This document shows, piece by piece, positions 15,701 through 42,617 of a stretch of 64,000 nucleotides of DNA; the stretch's first letter is position 1; each line of letters begins with the position of its first letter. The stretch covers positions 76,023,303 to 76,087,302 of the forward strand of contig OZ023274.1 of assembly GCA_964007475.1 (NCBI GenBank), read 5' to 3'. The position numbers were made by a program, and so were the translations under genes. Below the pieces are notes generated by a model. It was not told where the DNA came from. It saw only the letters and a list, made by a program, of their open reading frames with translations, and did not search any database. This DNA comes from Hybos culiciformis (lineage: Eukaryota > Arthropoda > Insecta > Diptera > Hybotidae).

Positions 15701-16419
15701 AAAATTAGATTTGACGATTCCATTGTTAGCCAGATCGACATATTTAATTACGCTTGGAAATGAAGATATACAATAAAGGCTAATGCCTGTCTAAATACAT
15801 TGATATTGATTGTTAGTATTTAAAAATTAAGTTCTATTTGACAGATTTCATTATTACTGCGGTGTATTTATATAATTTTTTTTTTTTTATTTTAATTCAA
15901 TTTATTATTGTGTTTATCTCATTTATTTATTTTTTTTATTGTAGTTGCGCTTATAAAAAGCATTTTTTTTTTTATTTCAAAGTTAATAATATATCAAATG
16001 TCTATCATTCTGCGGTTAAATCATGACAATTATATGATTGCTTTCTAAATCAAAATGGTATTTTGTTAAATTAATGACGGTATTTAGTTGCTGTTGCCAT
16101 TTTTTTTTTTGTCTCCAAATTAACATTATTTTATTATTAATTTTTTATCTATTTTGTTTTTTTTCAATTAAACTTTAACATATATATTTATGTATATAAA
16201 TATATTGTATATATTTTAAGCTTTTTTATTGTTTGTATTATTGTTATTGTTATTACTATTTTTATTTAATTTTTTTAAATAGTTAAATTATCAAATCAAC
16301 TTGTTAAAAAAAAAACTAATATAACGAATTTAATTTTTTTTTTTTTTTCATAACAATTAAATGGGTCAGTTTGATATATATTTTCAATATTAATTTAAAG
16401 TTAATTTAATGAGCAGTTT

Positions 16420-16443
16420 TTATTATTATTATTATTATTATTA
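16420..16443 (+). repeat. (TTA)8 microsatellite
   Basis: Eight perfect TTA units. Confidence 0.9.
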
Positions 16444-19400
16444 TTTTTAATTTATGTCATTTGCTATATGTATACCACATTAAATATATTGCGGTTGAAT
16501 ACCGTGAGTTTGTTAATTTGAAAATTATTACTTTTATATATAAATATGTTTATTTTACGGTTTTAAGTTAATAGGTAGTTGATTTTTTTTTTCTTAAAAT
16601 ATAATTGAACGTTGATTTCTGATAATAATAGTTATTTTGTCTTTTTTTTTTTGCATTATATCATTAGTTATTCAATTACGGGTTTTTTTTTTAAATAAAA
16701 TGTTAGAAAACTGTAGAAAATAAAATTGATAATTAGAAATTTTTGTGATGAAGGGAAAGTGGGTTATTTAACATTATAAGTAGTTATGTTTAGGATAATT
16801 CATAATTTTAAATAGTTAGAATTGAAAAAATATAGAATAATACTTAATGAATGAAGTAATAACGAATTGAAAATCCTTTCGTCATTTACATTTTCTTATA
16901 TTCTTGGAATCTCAAAAAAAACATTTCATTTTTTTCTTAAATATAAAAATGTTGAATAAAAGTTTATAATTAGAAAATAAAATGAATACTTCTCTGCTAA
17001 GAGAAATTATAAGTGTTCAATCTAATTTTTTACCTGACGTAAAAACATGTGCATATTATAGCATTAGAGAAACCCAAAATCAATTAGCTATCTATTATAT
17101 TATATTATTATTAAGTACTAGAAATATCTTGTTCTCGAAATTTTTGAGTAAAAAGCCGAACTCCGTCAACAAATCAACAAATCGACACACTCATATCATT
17201 TATTTATATCTTGTCGTAAGCAGAAAAAAAACAGTTTTGAATTACTTTAATAGATGGAGCGCGAGAACGTAACACATGACCATTGTAACATATGCTAATT
17301 ATATAGGTAAGGTGGTGTACAGAAGAACATTCAATGGTAAAAATATAGTCTCATAGACAGGTTAAAAAATGTATCTTCATCTTGAATTGTGATGTGACAA
17401 TTATAATACATTTAAGACGTATATCGATTGAAATGTCAAATTTAAACTAATTAACATAATTCGAAAAATGAATTTTTTTGAGGTCACAAACAGACGCCAT
17501 GAAAATGAAATTATTATGGAAAAGTTTTTACATGTTCAAGGCCATGATAAGAATCGTATATTTTTGCTTATTTCGGAAAAGATTTCCCATAAAACATTCG
17601 TAGCAAAATTGAAACATATAGTTATAATGTGTCTATTATACAAATATCCAAACAAAATTTCTAAATTTTCTATTATAAGAACAAAATTGAAAATAATTAC
17701 TGTGCAATAACTTTTTTATTAAATAATCAGCATAAGAATTCCCAATTTGAATCGCCTATTATTATTCTTTAATTTAATATGAGAATTAAACCAATATAAT
17801 TAATATATATCGAATTTTAAAACATTTTATTAATAAAAAATGCCAGATTTTATTAATTGATTATAAAATTTATAACAGAGTTATGTAAGTCAAATCGAAC
17901 TAGTATGACTTTAACAATGAAAAATAGCTGGTACTTTTAATTTCTAATGTATTTGTTGTATAGCAAAGGAATACTCGAGTACTCGACCTACTCGACATAA
18001 AATTTTCCTTTTTAATAAAAAAATATTTTACAGCAATTTATTTTTCGCTGTAATAGTTAATAAAAAACTATAATTTTCAGTAACAATTTTTGTTACAATT
18101 CATTTGCTTTATATTTTTTTAAGACTTATTATAAATTTATTAATAAATGCAAAATTTTCAAAGCATACTACCAGAAAATATTGCAGTATTGATTATAACT
18201 TTATGGCTGGTTCTTATAGCCAATTTTCCAAGTCGTTTTTTTTGTAACGCTAACAAAAATTCGCAATCCGAAAATAAGTTTTTTTTTTTAAATTTTGCAG
18301 TGAGGGCTCTTATAATGAAACTTAGTTATTAATTACCTACAAAATATGTATGATTTATTACGTAATCAAATTGAAATAAAATCTTTCACAAAGAAGAAGT
18401 TAAAAATAATTTTTATATTAGCAATTTTTTTTTTTTTAATTGATTTGATTTTGTTAATTTTGCGATTCTAATAGAAACTAATTAATTTTTTTTTTACAAT
18501 AATTTATACATAATAAACAAAAAAGAATAAAATAAATTTTTCTAATTATATCTAATCAACATAAATTAAATGTATTTATATATTTATATATAATTTAAAT
18601 ATATAGATACATTTTTATTATCTCTATTATGCAGCACAGATTTTTATTTATCTAAAATTAAATTTTCATTTTCATATATAATGTAAATATAAAATAATGC
18701 ATATTATTACCCCTATATCGTATTACATGATCAGTATATTTCAATATTATATGTATAATATATTATATACATTAAGCATATTAAAATTAAATTTAATAAA
18801 ACAATTTAAGATACAAAAATTAATTGAGTTGTGTTCTTGCATAAGCATACTTGATACTCAATTAGGAATATAAGTATATACAGAAACAAAAAAATAACTT
18901 AGGTATATAAATAAAAATCTTATTTATATTGTATATTGTATATAGTAGGTACATATAATTATTTACATTTAAATCTTGTTTAAAAAAAACTCTATAAAGA
19001 CAATTATTTGACATCCTTTCCATGAAAAATATAATACTTCTTTTTGTATATTTAATTCTTTTTTGAAAAAGTTGTATAAAATTTTTTTTTTTTCTTTTAT
19101 TCCAGATTATAGAAAAATATATAAATTTTTCTCCTATCAGAGTTTGAGCAGCTGTTCACTTTTGTTTTGGCAGATAATAAAAGAATTTTTTTTGTTTTTT
19201 TAACATAAGTCTTTTTCCAATGTAAATAGAAACATAATGTCAAAAAAAAAAAAACACAATAATAAAATAGACACACATACTAATAAATTCTGAAAATGAA
19301 GCCATAAAAGTTAATGTACATGCAAAAACATACATTGATTATAATAAAGGTGGAGTTGAATTTTATTAACGCCTATAATTTATGTTAAACTTACACAATC

Positions 19401-20844
19401 AAAGAAAATGAATAAAAAAAAAAAAACAAAAAAAAACAAAAGCAAAATACATAAATGAATACATATGCTAAAACAACATAATTATTACGTTTTTATATGT
19501 CAATTATATTCAATAAAAACTTCATTAATTTTAACAACCATCAGAGTTTTGAAAAAAAATAAATAAAAAAACGCAAATTTATTGTAGGGATTATAATTTT
19601 TGTTTTTTTATTTTATTTAAATTTTTTGAATTCTTAATGTATGTATAAATATATATATTTTTTTTGAATAAACATACTTTTCATGTATTTTACGTACCTA
19701 CTTATATAGTGATGTAGGTTGAAAGCAATATAGACAATATTTACAAAATAATTTACAAAATTTAAATTAAAATAATGATTTCGTATTTTAAATAATTATA
19801 TTTATTTGCGGTTGATATGAACATTTTTAGAATTAAACATAATCGGTATAATCTGTAAAAAAAATTTTTGTGTCATCAACAAATTGACTTTCTTTGAATG
19901 CATGTGCTTGTGAATATGTTATCCTTTTTTGAAAGGATGAAAAAACTTATTGTTAACTTATTGTAATTAAATAAAATAACTTAAAGTATTTGAAATCATT
20001 TCTAGCACTTTGTTATCTCAGCATAATAATGCTCTTATTAAGAGTTTATAAAATATAAGATTTTGATTTCAACTTAACTCTATGCGCACTTTCTGTTAAT
20101 CTAGTCTAGAAAAACTTCATAGAATCCCAATTCTTTAAAACGAAATACAAAAAACGAATAAGTATGAATCGGTGAACGAAAAAATATAAAGATCTTCCTG
20201 AATAATGATATATCTAAATTACTGGCATACATAACATATTTTATACATAATTCCATATATAAATACTATACAATTTCTTAAAATTCCAATATAGTTAATT
20301 TATTAAATTATTATGTACGCCTTTTTTTTCTTTTTTTTTTTTACTTAAAACACAAACACGAAAAAAAAAAATTATGTATAAATTTTTATATGCTCAAAAC
20401 TAAATTTCGGTCGAATTTTCTTTAATAAAGATGTATTTCTATCCAACCGAAAATTAAATCATATCTACATAAAAAAAAATAAGAAAAACAAAATATGTAT
20501 AAATTTTTATCCGCATATATATTATATATATATATTTCTTGTAAATTATAATAAATAAAATAACTAATTTCTCAGTGTTTGTGAACGTTTCCTATACAAT
20601 TTTATAAGAAATAAATTCAGTATCTATCAGATACACATTTTTTCTCAAAAAAATAAACATATTTTACATAAATGTATTGGTGTACCAACAAAAATATGTT
20701 TTTATTCCATAAAATATAAAATATAAAAACAAAAACAATACACAATAAAAAAAAATAAAATAAAAACAAACAAAAAGAGGATTGAAAAAAGAAAAAAGAA
20801 AAAATTAAAAAAAAAAAAACTACACAAAAAAAGATAGATACAAT

Positions 20845-21554
20845 TCAATCATTCAATTTTCGTCGTATAACTGAGAGAACTCAACTCGTTTTGAAAAATA
20901 AACATCTCTTGTCAGATTACAGGTGACATTTGACTGTGTCACAACAACTTGATTTTTTCGTTCCGCTAAATAACTAAATTTTTTTTGTTTTTTTTTATGT
21001 TTTTTTTTTGTGATTTATCTTATTGTGAAAAGAGAAAAAATAATAAGAAAAAAAAAATATTTTTATAATTTGTTTATTTTTTTGCTGAAAACGTCTGTGT
21101 CTTTATCTTGAAGTAAGAAAAAAAAATTCTTTTTTTTTGTTTATTTACATCACTTGGAATTTCTTTTGGGGTTTTTAATAAATATTGTGAAGTTCATCGG
21201 TAACGGTTTCATTTGTAAAATATAAATAATAAAAAAAAAACATAATTGATTATTAAATTAATTTTCAAATTAAAGATTCTTTTGGTATTTTAAATTAAAG
21301 AAAAAAAAATTATTAATTAAAAATAATAAAAAACTCTATATCGAATCAGATATTTTTTGATGAAAAGTTGTGCTACAAAATTGAATGAAAATTTATGAAT
21401 TAGAAGAATTTATGAAAATTTTAGCAGAACAGTCGAGAAGGAAAATAAATAAAAAAAAAAAAAATTTATTTATATATAGAAATTTTGAATGAAAATATCA
21501 ACAACAACGTAATATATTTTTTTTTCTTTGAATTGAAAATTTTCTTTTTCAACA
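20845..21554 (+). promoter_or_regulatory. Probable en promoter / 5' leader zone (TSS not resolved)
   Basis: A less repetitive stretch at about 20,845-20,960 has TCATTC (20849-20854, an initiator-like match), GAGAG (20873-20877, a GAGA-factor core) and GTCAGATTACAGGTGACATT. Downstream to the ATG it is A/T-rich, as fly leaders often are. No clear TATA plus initiator or initiator plus DPE pair is visible, so the start site is a guess. If the leader starts here it contains short uORFs, e.g. 21360-21398 (12 codons plus stop) and 21489-21512 (7 codons plus stop). Confidence 0.25.
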
Positions 21555-33921
<12,367 letters not shown>

Positions 33922-34500
33922 AATTGAAGAAATTATCAAATAAAAGAACTGGGCACGTACAATTAGAGATAGCTGTTTACATCGTTAGTTTAAACTTTAA
34001 ATTTCGATTATTTATTATTAAAGCTGATGTGGTAGTATAATTCGAGTGAAGTTATCAATAAATGATTTTAATCAAAGTGTACTATATAATGATTAGATTA
34101 TTGATGACGTGTACTTAAACAATTAAAATTATTTTTTAATTAATTTATTAAATATTTGGATCATATTTGACGTAATGCTTTCTCTTTAATATTGATTTAT
34201 TAAAATTATGCAGTTCGATATTATTAAAATTTCACATCTAATGGATGGATTATTATAGCGATTTCTGAAAACAATTTTTTAGCTTCCAGAGCCTGGACAT
34301 AGAGACTATATTATATTAATTAGTTTAATTACATTTTTGTAGAATATTTCGTTTTAGTATTTTTTTTTTACAAAATTCACTGGTTTTACTGCACATTTAT
34401 TATAAAACCAATATTATATTCACTTAATCTATATTTTATCATAAATATATCTAAATATTCGTGCAATAAGAAATTCATACATTTTATTTATAAAATTTCA
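33922..34500 (+). other. Probable en 3' UTR
   Basis: Sequence after the TAA is somewhat less repetitive than the distal flank. The first AATAAA lies at 34057-34062, 136 bp after the stop. Because AATAAA occurs by chance very often in DNA this AT-rich, neither the cleavage site nor the UTR length can be fixed, and 34500 is an arbitrary outer limit. Confidence 0.35.
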
Positions 34501-35473
34501 TATAAGAAAAAAATATATATTAAAATAAAACCCACACACACAAACACAAATTGTAATCTATTTTTTAAATCATTTATGTAATCTTAATTTAATAGATAAA
34601 TTAATTTTTTATATATACATACTATATTTATAAAAAAATCTTTATTTCATATGTATAGATAAAGTAAAAGATTTTAATAGTAGAGCTGACGTTATTAAAA
34701 ATTATGATACCAACTGAAAATATACTTCAATTCTTAAAATTATTGTACAACTTTATAAGCGATTTAATGAGCATATACCTAGAGATACTGGTTAATACAA
34801 TAAATCATTGATCTACTCAACTTGAAACAAGTAATATTAATTAGAAGACAAAAAATTATGGAGAACTTCAGATAGAATTTTGTAATTACTTTGATAATTT
34901 TAACAATATATTTTTTCGAATTCAATTTTAAATATATACAACCACACAAGTCTATTATAGAGAAGTTTCTTGTTGTAGATTTTAATTCAAATCTATGAAA
35001 TATGGAATCGAATAAATCAAATTACATAATGTGAGACCGATGAAGCCACTATTATATGTTTCATATACCAGTATACTTATGACAGAAAACTTCATTTATT
35101 AGGAAATTCAAAAAAATTATTAAATTTAAATCAAAAGAATTTTGTTTACAAATAAAACATTAGTTCAACCTTTTTTTTTTTACTTTAAATTCCGAATATT
35201 TATTTTTAAATTTAAAAAAAAAAAAAATTTTTTTTGTTTTAATAAACATGTGATATTTAAGTCTTTTTCATTTTATTTTCCTTGTAAATAAAAATTTCAT
35301 TTTAATAAATTTTAAATTATTAAATAAAATTTATGTAATGCAAACTATAAAAATATTTTCTTCTAATAAATTATAATTAATTTTTTTTTCTCTTTAATTT
35401 CTGAATAATTAATGAGTGAATTATTACTATTTTTATTTTTCAAATGAAATATTTAAAATCATAATAAATTAAA

Positions 35474-35497
35474 AATAATAATAATAATAATAATAAT
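35474..35497 (+). repeat. (AAT)8 microsatellite
   Basis: Eight perfect AAT units, about 1.5 kb downstream of the en stop codon. Confidence 0.9.
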
Positions 35498-38400
35498 ATT
35501 CCTATTATCTTTTAATGAGTTTATTGAAATAATTTAAATTTAATTTTATATTAATAATAATTTATAAATAGAGAAAATAAAATTTGTGTATTATATTAAT
35601 TAAAAGAAAAAAAGAAAAAAAAACATTTATTTAAAAAAATATATAAAATAAAATTTATTGATAAAAAAATTATGCATAAAAAAAAAAAAATACATATACA
35701 TATATTAAAATTATTTCAAAACAAAATAAAATATTGTTTATAATTTATTTATGTAATGAAAATTTTGCCAGATAAAAGTTTAAAAACAGGAAATAATCAA
35801 TGGAAAATCTTTACGGCCTTCGGTTGATGTTTTTCAACGAAAAAATATCATATTTCACTAACGAATTATCACGACAAACTCTTTAAACTCAAATGATGCC
35901 ACATAAATGTTATATGTTTATTTGGGTCTGTCTTTTAACTATTTCCAAAGTATATCGTGTCGAAAATAATCTTCCCTTAAAAAAAATGATATTATTATTA
36001 TAATTCTTTCTTGAACGAAAATATGGAATAGAATAAAGATCACGATATTAAGATTATTATGTTTTATATGAAATTAAGCACTAATGTATATATGTAGTTA
36101 GTTCATCAGAATTGAAATTAAAATTAAGAACTGAATAAAATTTGAGTTAAATTTTTCTCACGACTATTTGTTCGACTTCAAAGAACTTTTAATTATAAAG
36201 AAGTTTTTGAAAATATTCGTATGTTTATTAAATTATATTATTAATATAATACATATTACGGGTACATGCAAAAACTATCAAATTAAATGCGAAAATTTAA
36301 TCGCACTGGTTTTAAAATTCAATTTAGTATATATACCAAAAAATATCTATGTCGTATTATAATATACCTAAAAGCAAATTATTTTCTTTATAAATATATC
36401 TTTAGAAAAACTTTTTTCTTCTTTTATTTCAATCTGTAATAAAAGTAAATATTGCTTGATATTAAATCTTTTCGCGAATAAAATCCTTTATTGTAGAAAC
36501 AAAAAAAAAAATGGGAATAATAATACAAAACTCCAATAAAAACACGAAAAGTTCTTGAACAATTTTTATATTCTAGACGTGGTCAAACAAAAATAATTTT
36601 TTCTCATAAAAATATATTCACGAGAGAAAAGACCGTACTATAGATTAATTAACATAATACATTTGATATTAGTATAAAATTAAAGTGATTCATATCAAAT
36701 CTTTTTGTATGCAATTACGTTGAATATTCGTAAATTTGATGACATAAAAACATTTAAATTTTTGTTAATTCGAATACCTCTTGAAGACTGAAACTTCTTC
36801 AGGATAACTAATGATTTACCCATCATTCTATTTGATTCAAAAAGAAAAAAAAAAAATTATTTTGTCAAATTATGAAATATCAAACAACGGAAACGAAGAC
36901 ATATATAAGTTAATAGTATACAAAAGGATTAAGTGTTTGTTATAAATGTCGACAGGGTCGTTGCGTTTTTTTGGAGTTTCATTTATAGATAAAAATTTAT
37001 AATTTCTGAAACCTGTATTAAAAGTTTTGCACAGGCTTAATGTGTTCTTTCCTTTATTTTAATTGTATTCAGTCATTAAATAAAAGGGTTAGTTTCATTT
37101 TCATTAGATTACTTTTAACTTATTTCGTAAAATAAATATAAATTTATTTATTTTTTATTTTATTTTTAACTAAAAATAATAAAAAAAAAAACAAAAGAAA
37201 ACAAAATTAATAACAAAATTAAGAAAAAAAAAAAAGTTAGTTGAGAATTTTTATTTGAAATCAAGAAAAAAAAAAGGTAAAGGACTTAAAGGAAAAAAAA
37301 ATAAAAATAATGAAATAAAAAAAAGTCATCTTAAATTTCAAATTGAAAACGTGCTTTCGACATTATTAAATAATCCTGAAAAAATTCAGGATATAATAAA
37401 GTCAAAATTAAATTACTTGCATCTATTCAACAACGCTTTATTTTATCACCTTGTTCCTTTGATTTTAATTTTCAACCCATTTTATTTCAGAATAATAAGC
37501 AAAAAAGAAAGACACAAAATTTTTTTTTAAATGATATTTTACCAAATAAATATCAGAAAATTTTTAAGGCCAAAAGTATAATAAATTCAAAACAACATCT
37601 GAAAATATCTTTCAGTTTTCAAGTATAATATTTTTAAGATTTTAAATATTAGGGCTACACTTAGGTATAATTTTTGAGGTATTTAGGATTTTAAATATAC
37701 AAACTTTATTGTAAATTTGTACAAAGATAGTTTCATTATAGCTGTAAAGGATTGAAGTCTAACCTAGTTGCTGAGTTTGTTATACTTATTTGGCAAATGT
37801 TGTTATACGTATTTTTAAGAGGAAAATCATTAAAATTTAAAGATATTCTTATATCTAAGTAATGTATATATTTTTAAATTTTCTTATTAGAAAAACCTAA
37901 CATGATATTCTAATGCCTTAATACATCTAAGTTTAACGATCATAAATATATTATTTTACGAATATTTCCAGTTTTGTTTTTATTTACGCGTTCTATGAGT
38001 TAAAATAGTTTATAATACATACCTATACATATTGTAATGACCATCATTATAAATGTTTTTAATTCTAAGGTTTTTCACATCAAGCAATTTTTTTTTGCTT
38101 TTAAAATTATCTTAAAATATTTACTGTGAAAAAAGTTTTTTTTTTATTCATTATGTTTGTAAATTTTAGACCAGACAAAATTGAAATTAATCAAAATAAT
38201 TAAAGAAATTAATCAAAATGAACATTTTGAAGACATTAATTGGCTCATAAAATCATCGCCAAGAATTATCACTTTAAATGAGTTTCCAGATTTTATCTTT
38301 TGGGTTAATACAATTTTGAATTATGCATTAAAAAGATTTTAATTTTACGTGACAATCATTTTTTAAGTGTCAATCATGACTATTAAGTGAAATATTTGTT

Positions 38401-40587
38401 TTTTTCCTGAATTCACTACTGAATCCTTAAAACAAAAAAATTATAAAAGGAAGTTATTAATTATAAATAAGAAAAAGAAAAAAAGATCAATGCATTTTAA
38501 TCTGATGACAAATAATATTAATCTAGGTACGATATAAATAGTTTTTTAATTTTATTGATTGATAAAATTTTATATAAATATACGCGACATAAATTAATGA
38601 ATCAACAGTAGAAGGCACAATATTATGTCTTATTATAATTTGAGAAATTAATCTTATGTAAAAAGGAATAAATACTCAATAAATTAAAAACATATAATAT
38701 TTCGCTTGAATTTTATAGACAATTTTTAGAATTTTGTTTCATATGTTTGAACCTTTATTTTGTCTTTGAATATTTATATATAGACAAATAAAAATTTGCA
38801 ACTGAAGTTGGAATATTTGGGCATTAGATAGAAGCTCAAAACTATATCGAACTTTTTTTCAATAAAAATTTTTAAACATGATAAGCAATTCTTATTACAC
38901 CCGAAATAGTCAATAGTCAAATGTGAATAAACAATTATAAAAATTTTTAAAGACTTTTAAAGCGAATAAATTTTAGACCAACTTGATAAAAGTTCGAAAA
39001 TTATTTATGATTTAATTCGAAATTAAATGAACTTTTATTCGAAAAAATATAAACTTTTTCAGTTTATCATGACCTTACTATAATCATAAATATACGAAAA
39101 TTTTATTCAATAGCTTTATTACCCTTACCCAAATATTATGACGGTAACGTCGATTATATAGTTATTTTGATATACAAATTTCACTTAATTATACTATAAT
39201 TGTACAGTATTAAACAGTTTAAATTGGCTTAGCATTAAATTTTCTCGTAAAAAAAAATAAATAATAATCTAAAACTAATAATTTATTGAAAAGTTCATAT
39301 TATAAAAATTTCATTAAAATAAATTTTAATTTTTTTTTATTATTATTAAGAATAAAATTTTTATATTCGTACATCGCTCTTTTAAAATAAAAATTTTTAA
39401 TATCTAATTAGGAAATCGAATAAAATTTTTCAATAAAATATCCGTTTCGTTTTATTAACACTCTTTATTGTCAATAATATGTTCTCTTTTTCGCTATAAA
39501 AACATTAAAAATAGATTCCATAATGCGTAAATTATTTTATTATATGGCAGAAAATGCTAAATAATTATAATACTTATGGCTAAAAATTATTTAAATGCAG
39601 AAGTTTTCTAATGAACGACAAGATTTATATGGCGCTATTCAATTATTTTCAGACTAAAATAAAAACAACGAAAAAATCATTGATGATGAGCAACAACTTT
39701 AATTCTAAAACCTCAAATTATTTTCTATTGCTTTTATGATTTAGTAAAAAATTCGAAATTTTCAAATTTATAAAAATTTATAGACTTGTCTAGCTAATAA
39801 TGATTTACAAAACTTTATTAAAACATGTTTTTAATAAATTTTCCCGAAAAATACAGCCCGATTTCTGAATAAAATGTCCTTAATTTGCCATTTCGGTAGA
39901 AAGAATAATTTTTGAGATAAAGTTTATTTTCAGTGTAAGTTTTCCCAATGTTAGGACGATATCTAATAACATAACAAAAGTAGTAAACATATAGCAATAA
40001 AATGTTTCGTCCTCGAATTTGGTAACTTATTCTATTATCAAGACCACCTACTTAGAAATTTTTCTCTCACAAAATAATTCTATAATTTCAATAAATTTTC
40101 CCGTATTTCATTCTAATTTTATATTTTCACTAAATCATTTAGCACACTTCATTTGATCTTTTTATAAATCTCCCGCACAAATGAACCAATTAGCAATGCT
40201 ATTTCGGCAATTAAATTTTATTTTTCTTTTAAAATGTAATAAATTTTCATGAAATAAAAAAAAATAAATAAAATGAATAAATTAAATTATGCTTCTATTT
40301 TATTTACATTGTCATCATATGGTGATAATTAGAGAAATTATTTTATTTATTACCACTTAACATAAAGATTTTTAAAAAATAAGCATTGAGTGCAATAGGA
40401 GTAATAGAAAATTGATTACATTGCATTGCACTAAGAATGATAATTAAATTACAAAATTATAGATGATTTATTTATATATATACCCTTAGTTTGTAGCCCG
40501 TTTTCAATATATCGATTTAAAATATTTTTTTTGGCAATTTTTTTAATATTACAATTAAACTCTATTCACATACAATTTTTTAGTCAA

Positions 40588-40720
40588 AACAGCCCCCAGT
40601 TCGATTCCACTTGGTCACAATCGGGGGCTAAGCAGTTTCTAGGTTTCTTCAATCGCCATCCTCTCATTTACGTATTTTTCGATATTGACACGACCGAAAT
40701 CGATCAAGTAGTTTGATAGT
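40588..40720. other. Isolated GC-richer island with AGCCCCC/GGGGGCT hairpin
   Basis: AGCCCCC (40591-40597) pairs with GGGGGCT (40623-40629); CGATT and AATCG can extend the stem. About 130 bp here is balanced in composition amid AT-rich DNA. Neither strand gives a recognised protein. It resembles no tRNA, despite a GTTCGATTCC string. Confidence 0.3.
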
Positions 40721-42591
40721 TATAAACATTTAGTGAGGTAAATTTTTGTTGGAAAACGGATTAGTAATCGAGTCATACTTTATATTGAGTTTGTACTTGT
40801 CATAAGCTGTTTTTTCATACAAAAGAATACAAAGTTTCTTTTCTTGTTTTTCTTCGATTTACACATAGGTTCTAGCTTAGGAAAGAAGTAACATCTAACA
40901 TGGTATTACTTTTAACGTTTTAACAATAACAATTCAGTATACTCACTTATTCTGAAAGAATACAATGCATCATCATAATAATTCATTCTTAAAAATAATG
41001 TGTTAAAAAACGATAAAGTATTCTTTGTTTCCAAATCTAATAGATTTACTTTTGTATCCTTGAAAAATATGAAGTCAATTTTACTTTCAACAAGGTCAAA
41101 TTTGTTTCCTTTGACTTCAATAAAATTCTTGTTAAAGACTTATTGCGACGGCAATGGCACTTTTTCAATTATTTTGTTTTACAAAAAAAAAAATTTAAGA
41201 TCATTAATAAAGTATGAAAAGTTTTAAATCAAGCGTAATTAAAGATTTTTAATTAATTACGCAAAGCATAATATTCTTTAATACATTTTTTTTTTTAAAT
41301 ACAAAAAAAATATAGGGAGCCGTTCAGAAGTAATAAATCTTATGTAAAGGAAATCATGATTTATTTATGAAATCATTTTTAAACTAATTTTATAGTCATA
41401 AAGTCAGAAAAAAATCAATTTGATGTTCAGCAAATTGTTTTACCACATTTTTCAATAAAGTCGAAATTAATATTTATGTAAATAATGGGTTTTATTTTAT
41501 TAACATTCAATACTCATATGAATGAAAAAAATAAGACTATAAAATATCAAATGTAAACAAATAAAAATATTAGTTGGTTTTACGTTGAGTGCGAGCTGTA
41601 GACAAATAAAATTCAATGTGCTAACGGCGCTAGTATTATTTTACTGAATCTTGAAAATTTTGAAAATCTTTTATATGAGTTGATATTTTCAGTTGGAATA
41701 CTTCTACGTAGTCATTGTGCATTTATACGTACATAAAATTTCGTTTTAAATTACTAAAAGTAAATGTTTCACAATTATTAGAAATTTCTATGTTAATATT
41801 TACCAACATCTTAATTAGCACTAAAATTATTAATTATGTATCTACATAAATTTAGATATACTCTTACACTCAATAATTTAAAATAAAATATTTCATTGAA
41901 TAATTTGAATTCCTAACATGCTCTAATAAGCAAAAGGAGTGATGCTAAGGTACCAGAATAATACTATATGTCAAATTATGTACCTATGTGTTATATTAAC
42001 ACCTTATAAATTCTGCACGCAGCAGCTTTAGAAAAAATAAAGTTCAATATCTTATAATTACCCAAAATAAAATTTGAATTTAAAATAAAATAAGGTTTTT
42101 TTTTATTGAAATTCCAAAAAAAAAAAATTATATTTTTCAAACCTTGAAATAACTTAAAATTGAATAATTAAAATAAAACATAACATTTTATTAATTGACA
42201 AAATATCACATTCAAATATTTTAGTTTTTGCTAAAAATATTGTTGTTTTGTTGAATTTACAATTTAATAAAAATAAAAAAAATAAAAAATTGAAAATTCA
42301 ACATTATATATTTTGTATACATAGGTATACTATAATAATAATTTCTGTTGGATTTACATAAATTTGGTATGAGGAAGCAATTCATTTCACACGTATTAAA
42401 ACGTTTAATTATGTGTCTAATAAATGTTGTCACGAAGCTGGATGCTTGTTAATATTAAAAATTTATTATAAAAATTAAAAAAAACATAATCAAATAATTT
42501 AAATTAAATACATAAAATTGTTTTTTTTTTATTATTCAGTTTTGAAATTAACATGAAAAACAAGTGTCATAAATTACATAAAATTTAAACG

Positions 42592-42617
42592 ATTGATATC
42601 AACATTTTGATATCAAT
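42592..42617. repeat. Perfect 11-bp-arm hairpin
   Basis: ATTGATATCAA (42592-42602) pairs with 42607-42617 across a 4-base loop. Confidence 0.8.

Larger units (their letters stand above)
2738..20844. other. Gene-less AT-rich upstream DNA
   Basis: Long poly-A/T-broken sequence. Short ORFs here (e.g. 14129-14419, 16982-17272, 17468-17710) are low complexity or without recognisable domains, and I do not call them genes. A small TACTCGA triplet repeat lies at about 17,973-17,996. In flies such DNA upstream of en holds many enhancers, but none is identifiable by eye. Confidence 0.65.

Noticed and set aside
40598..40615. GTTCGATTCC string resembling a tRNA B box
   Set aside because: The flanking bases do not form a T stem (only the closing pair fits), and no A box or acceptor pairing is found upstream.
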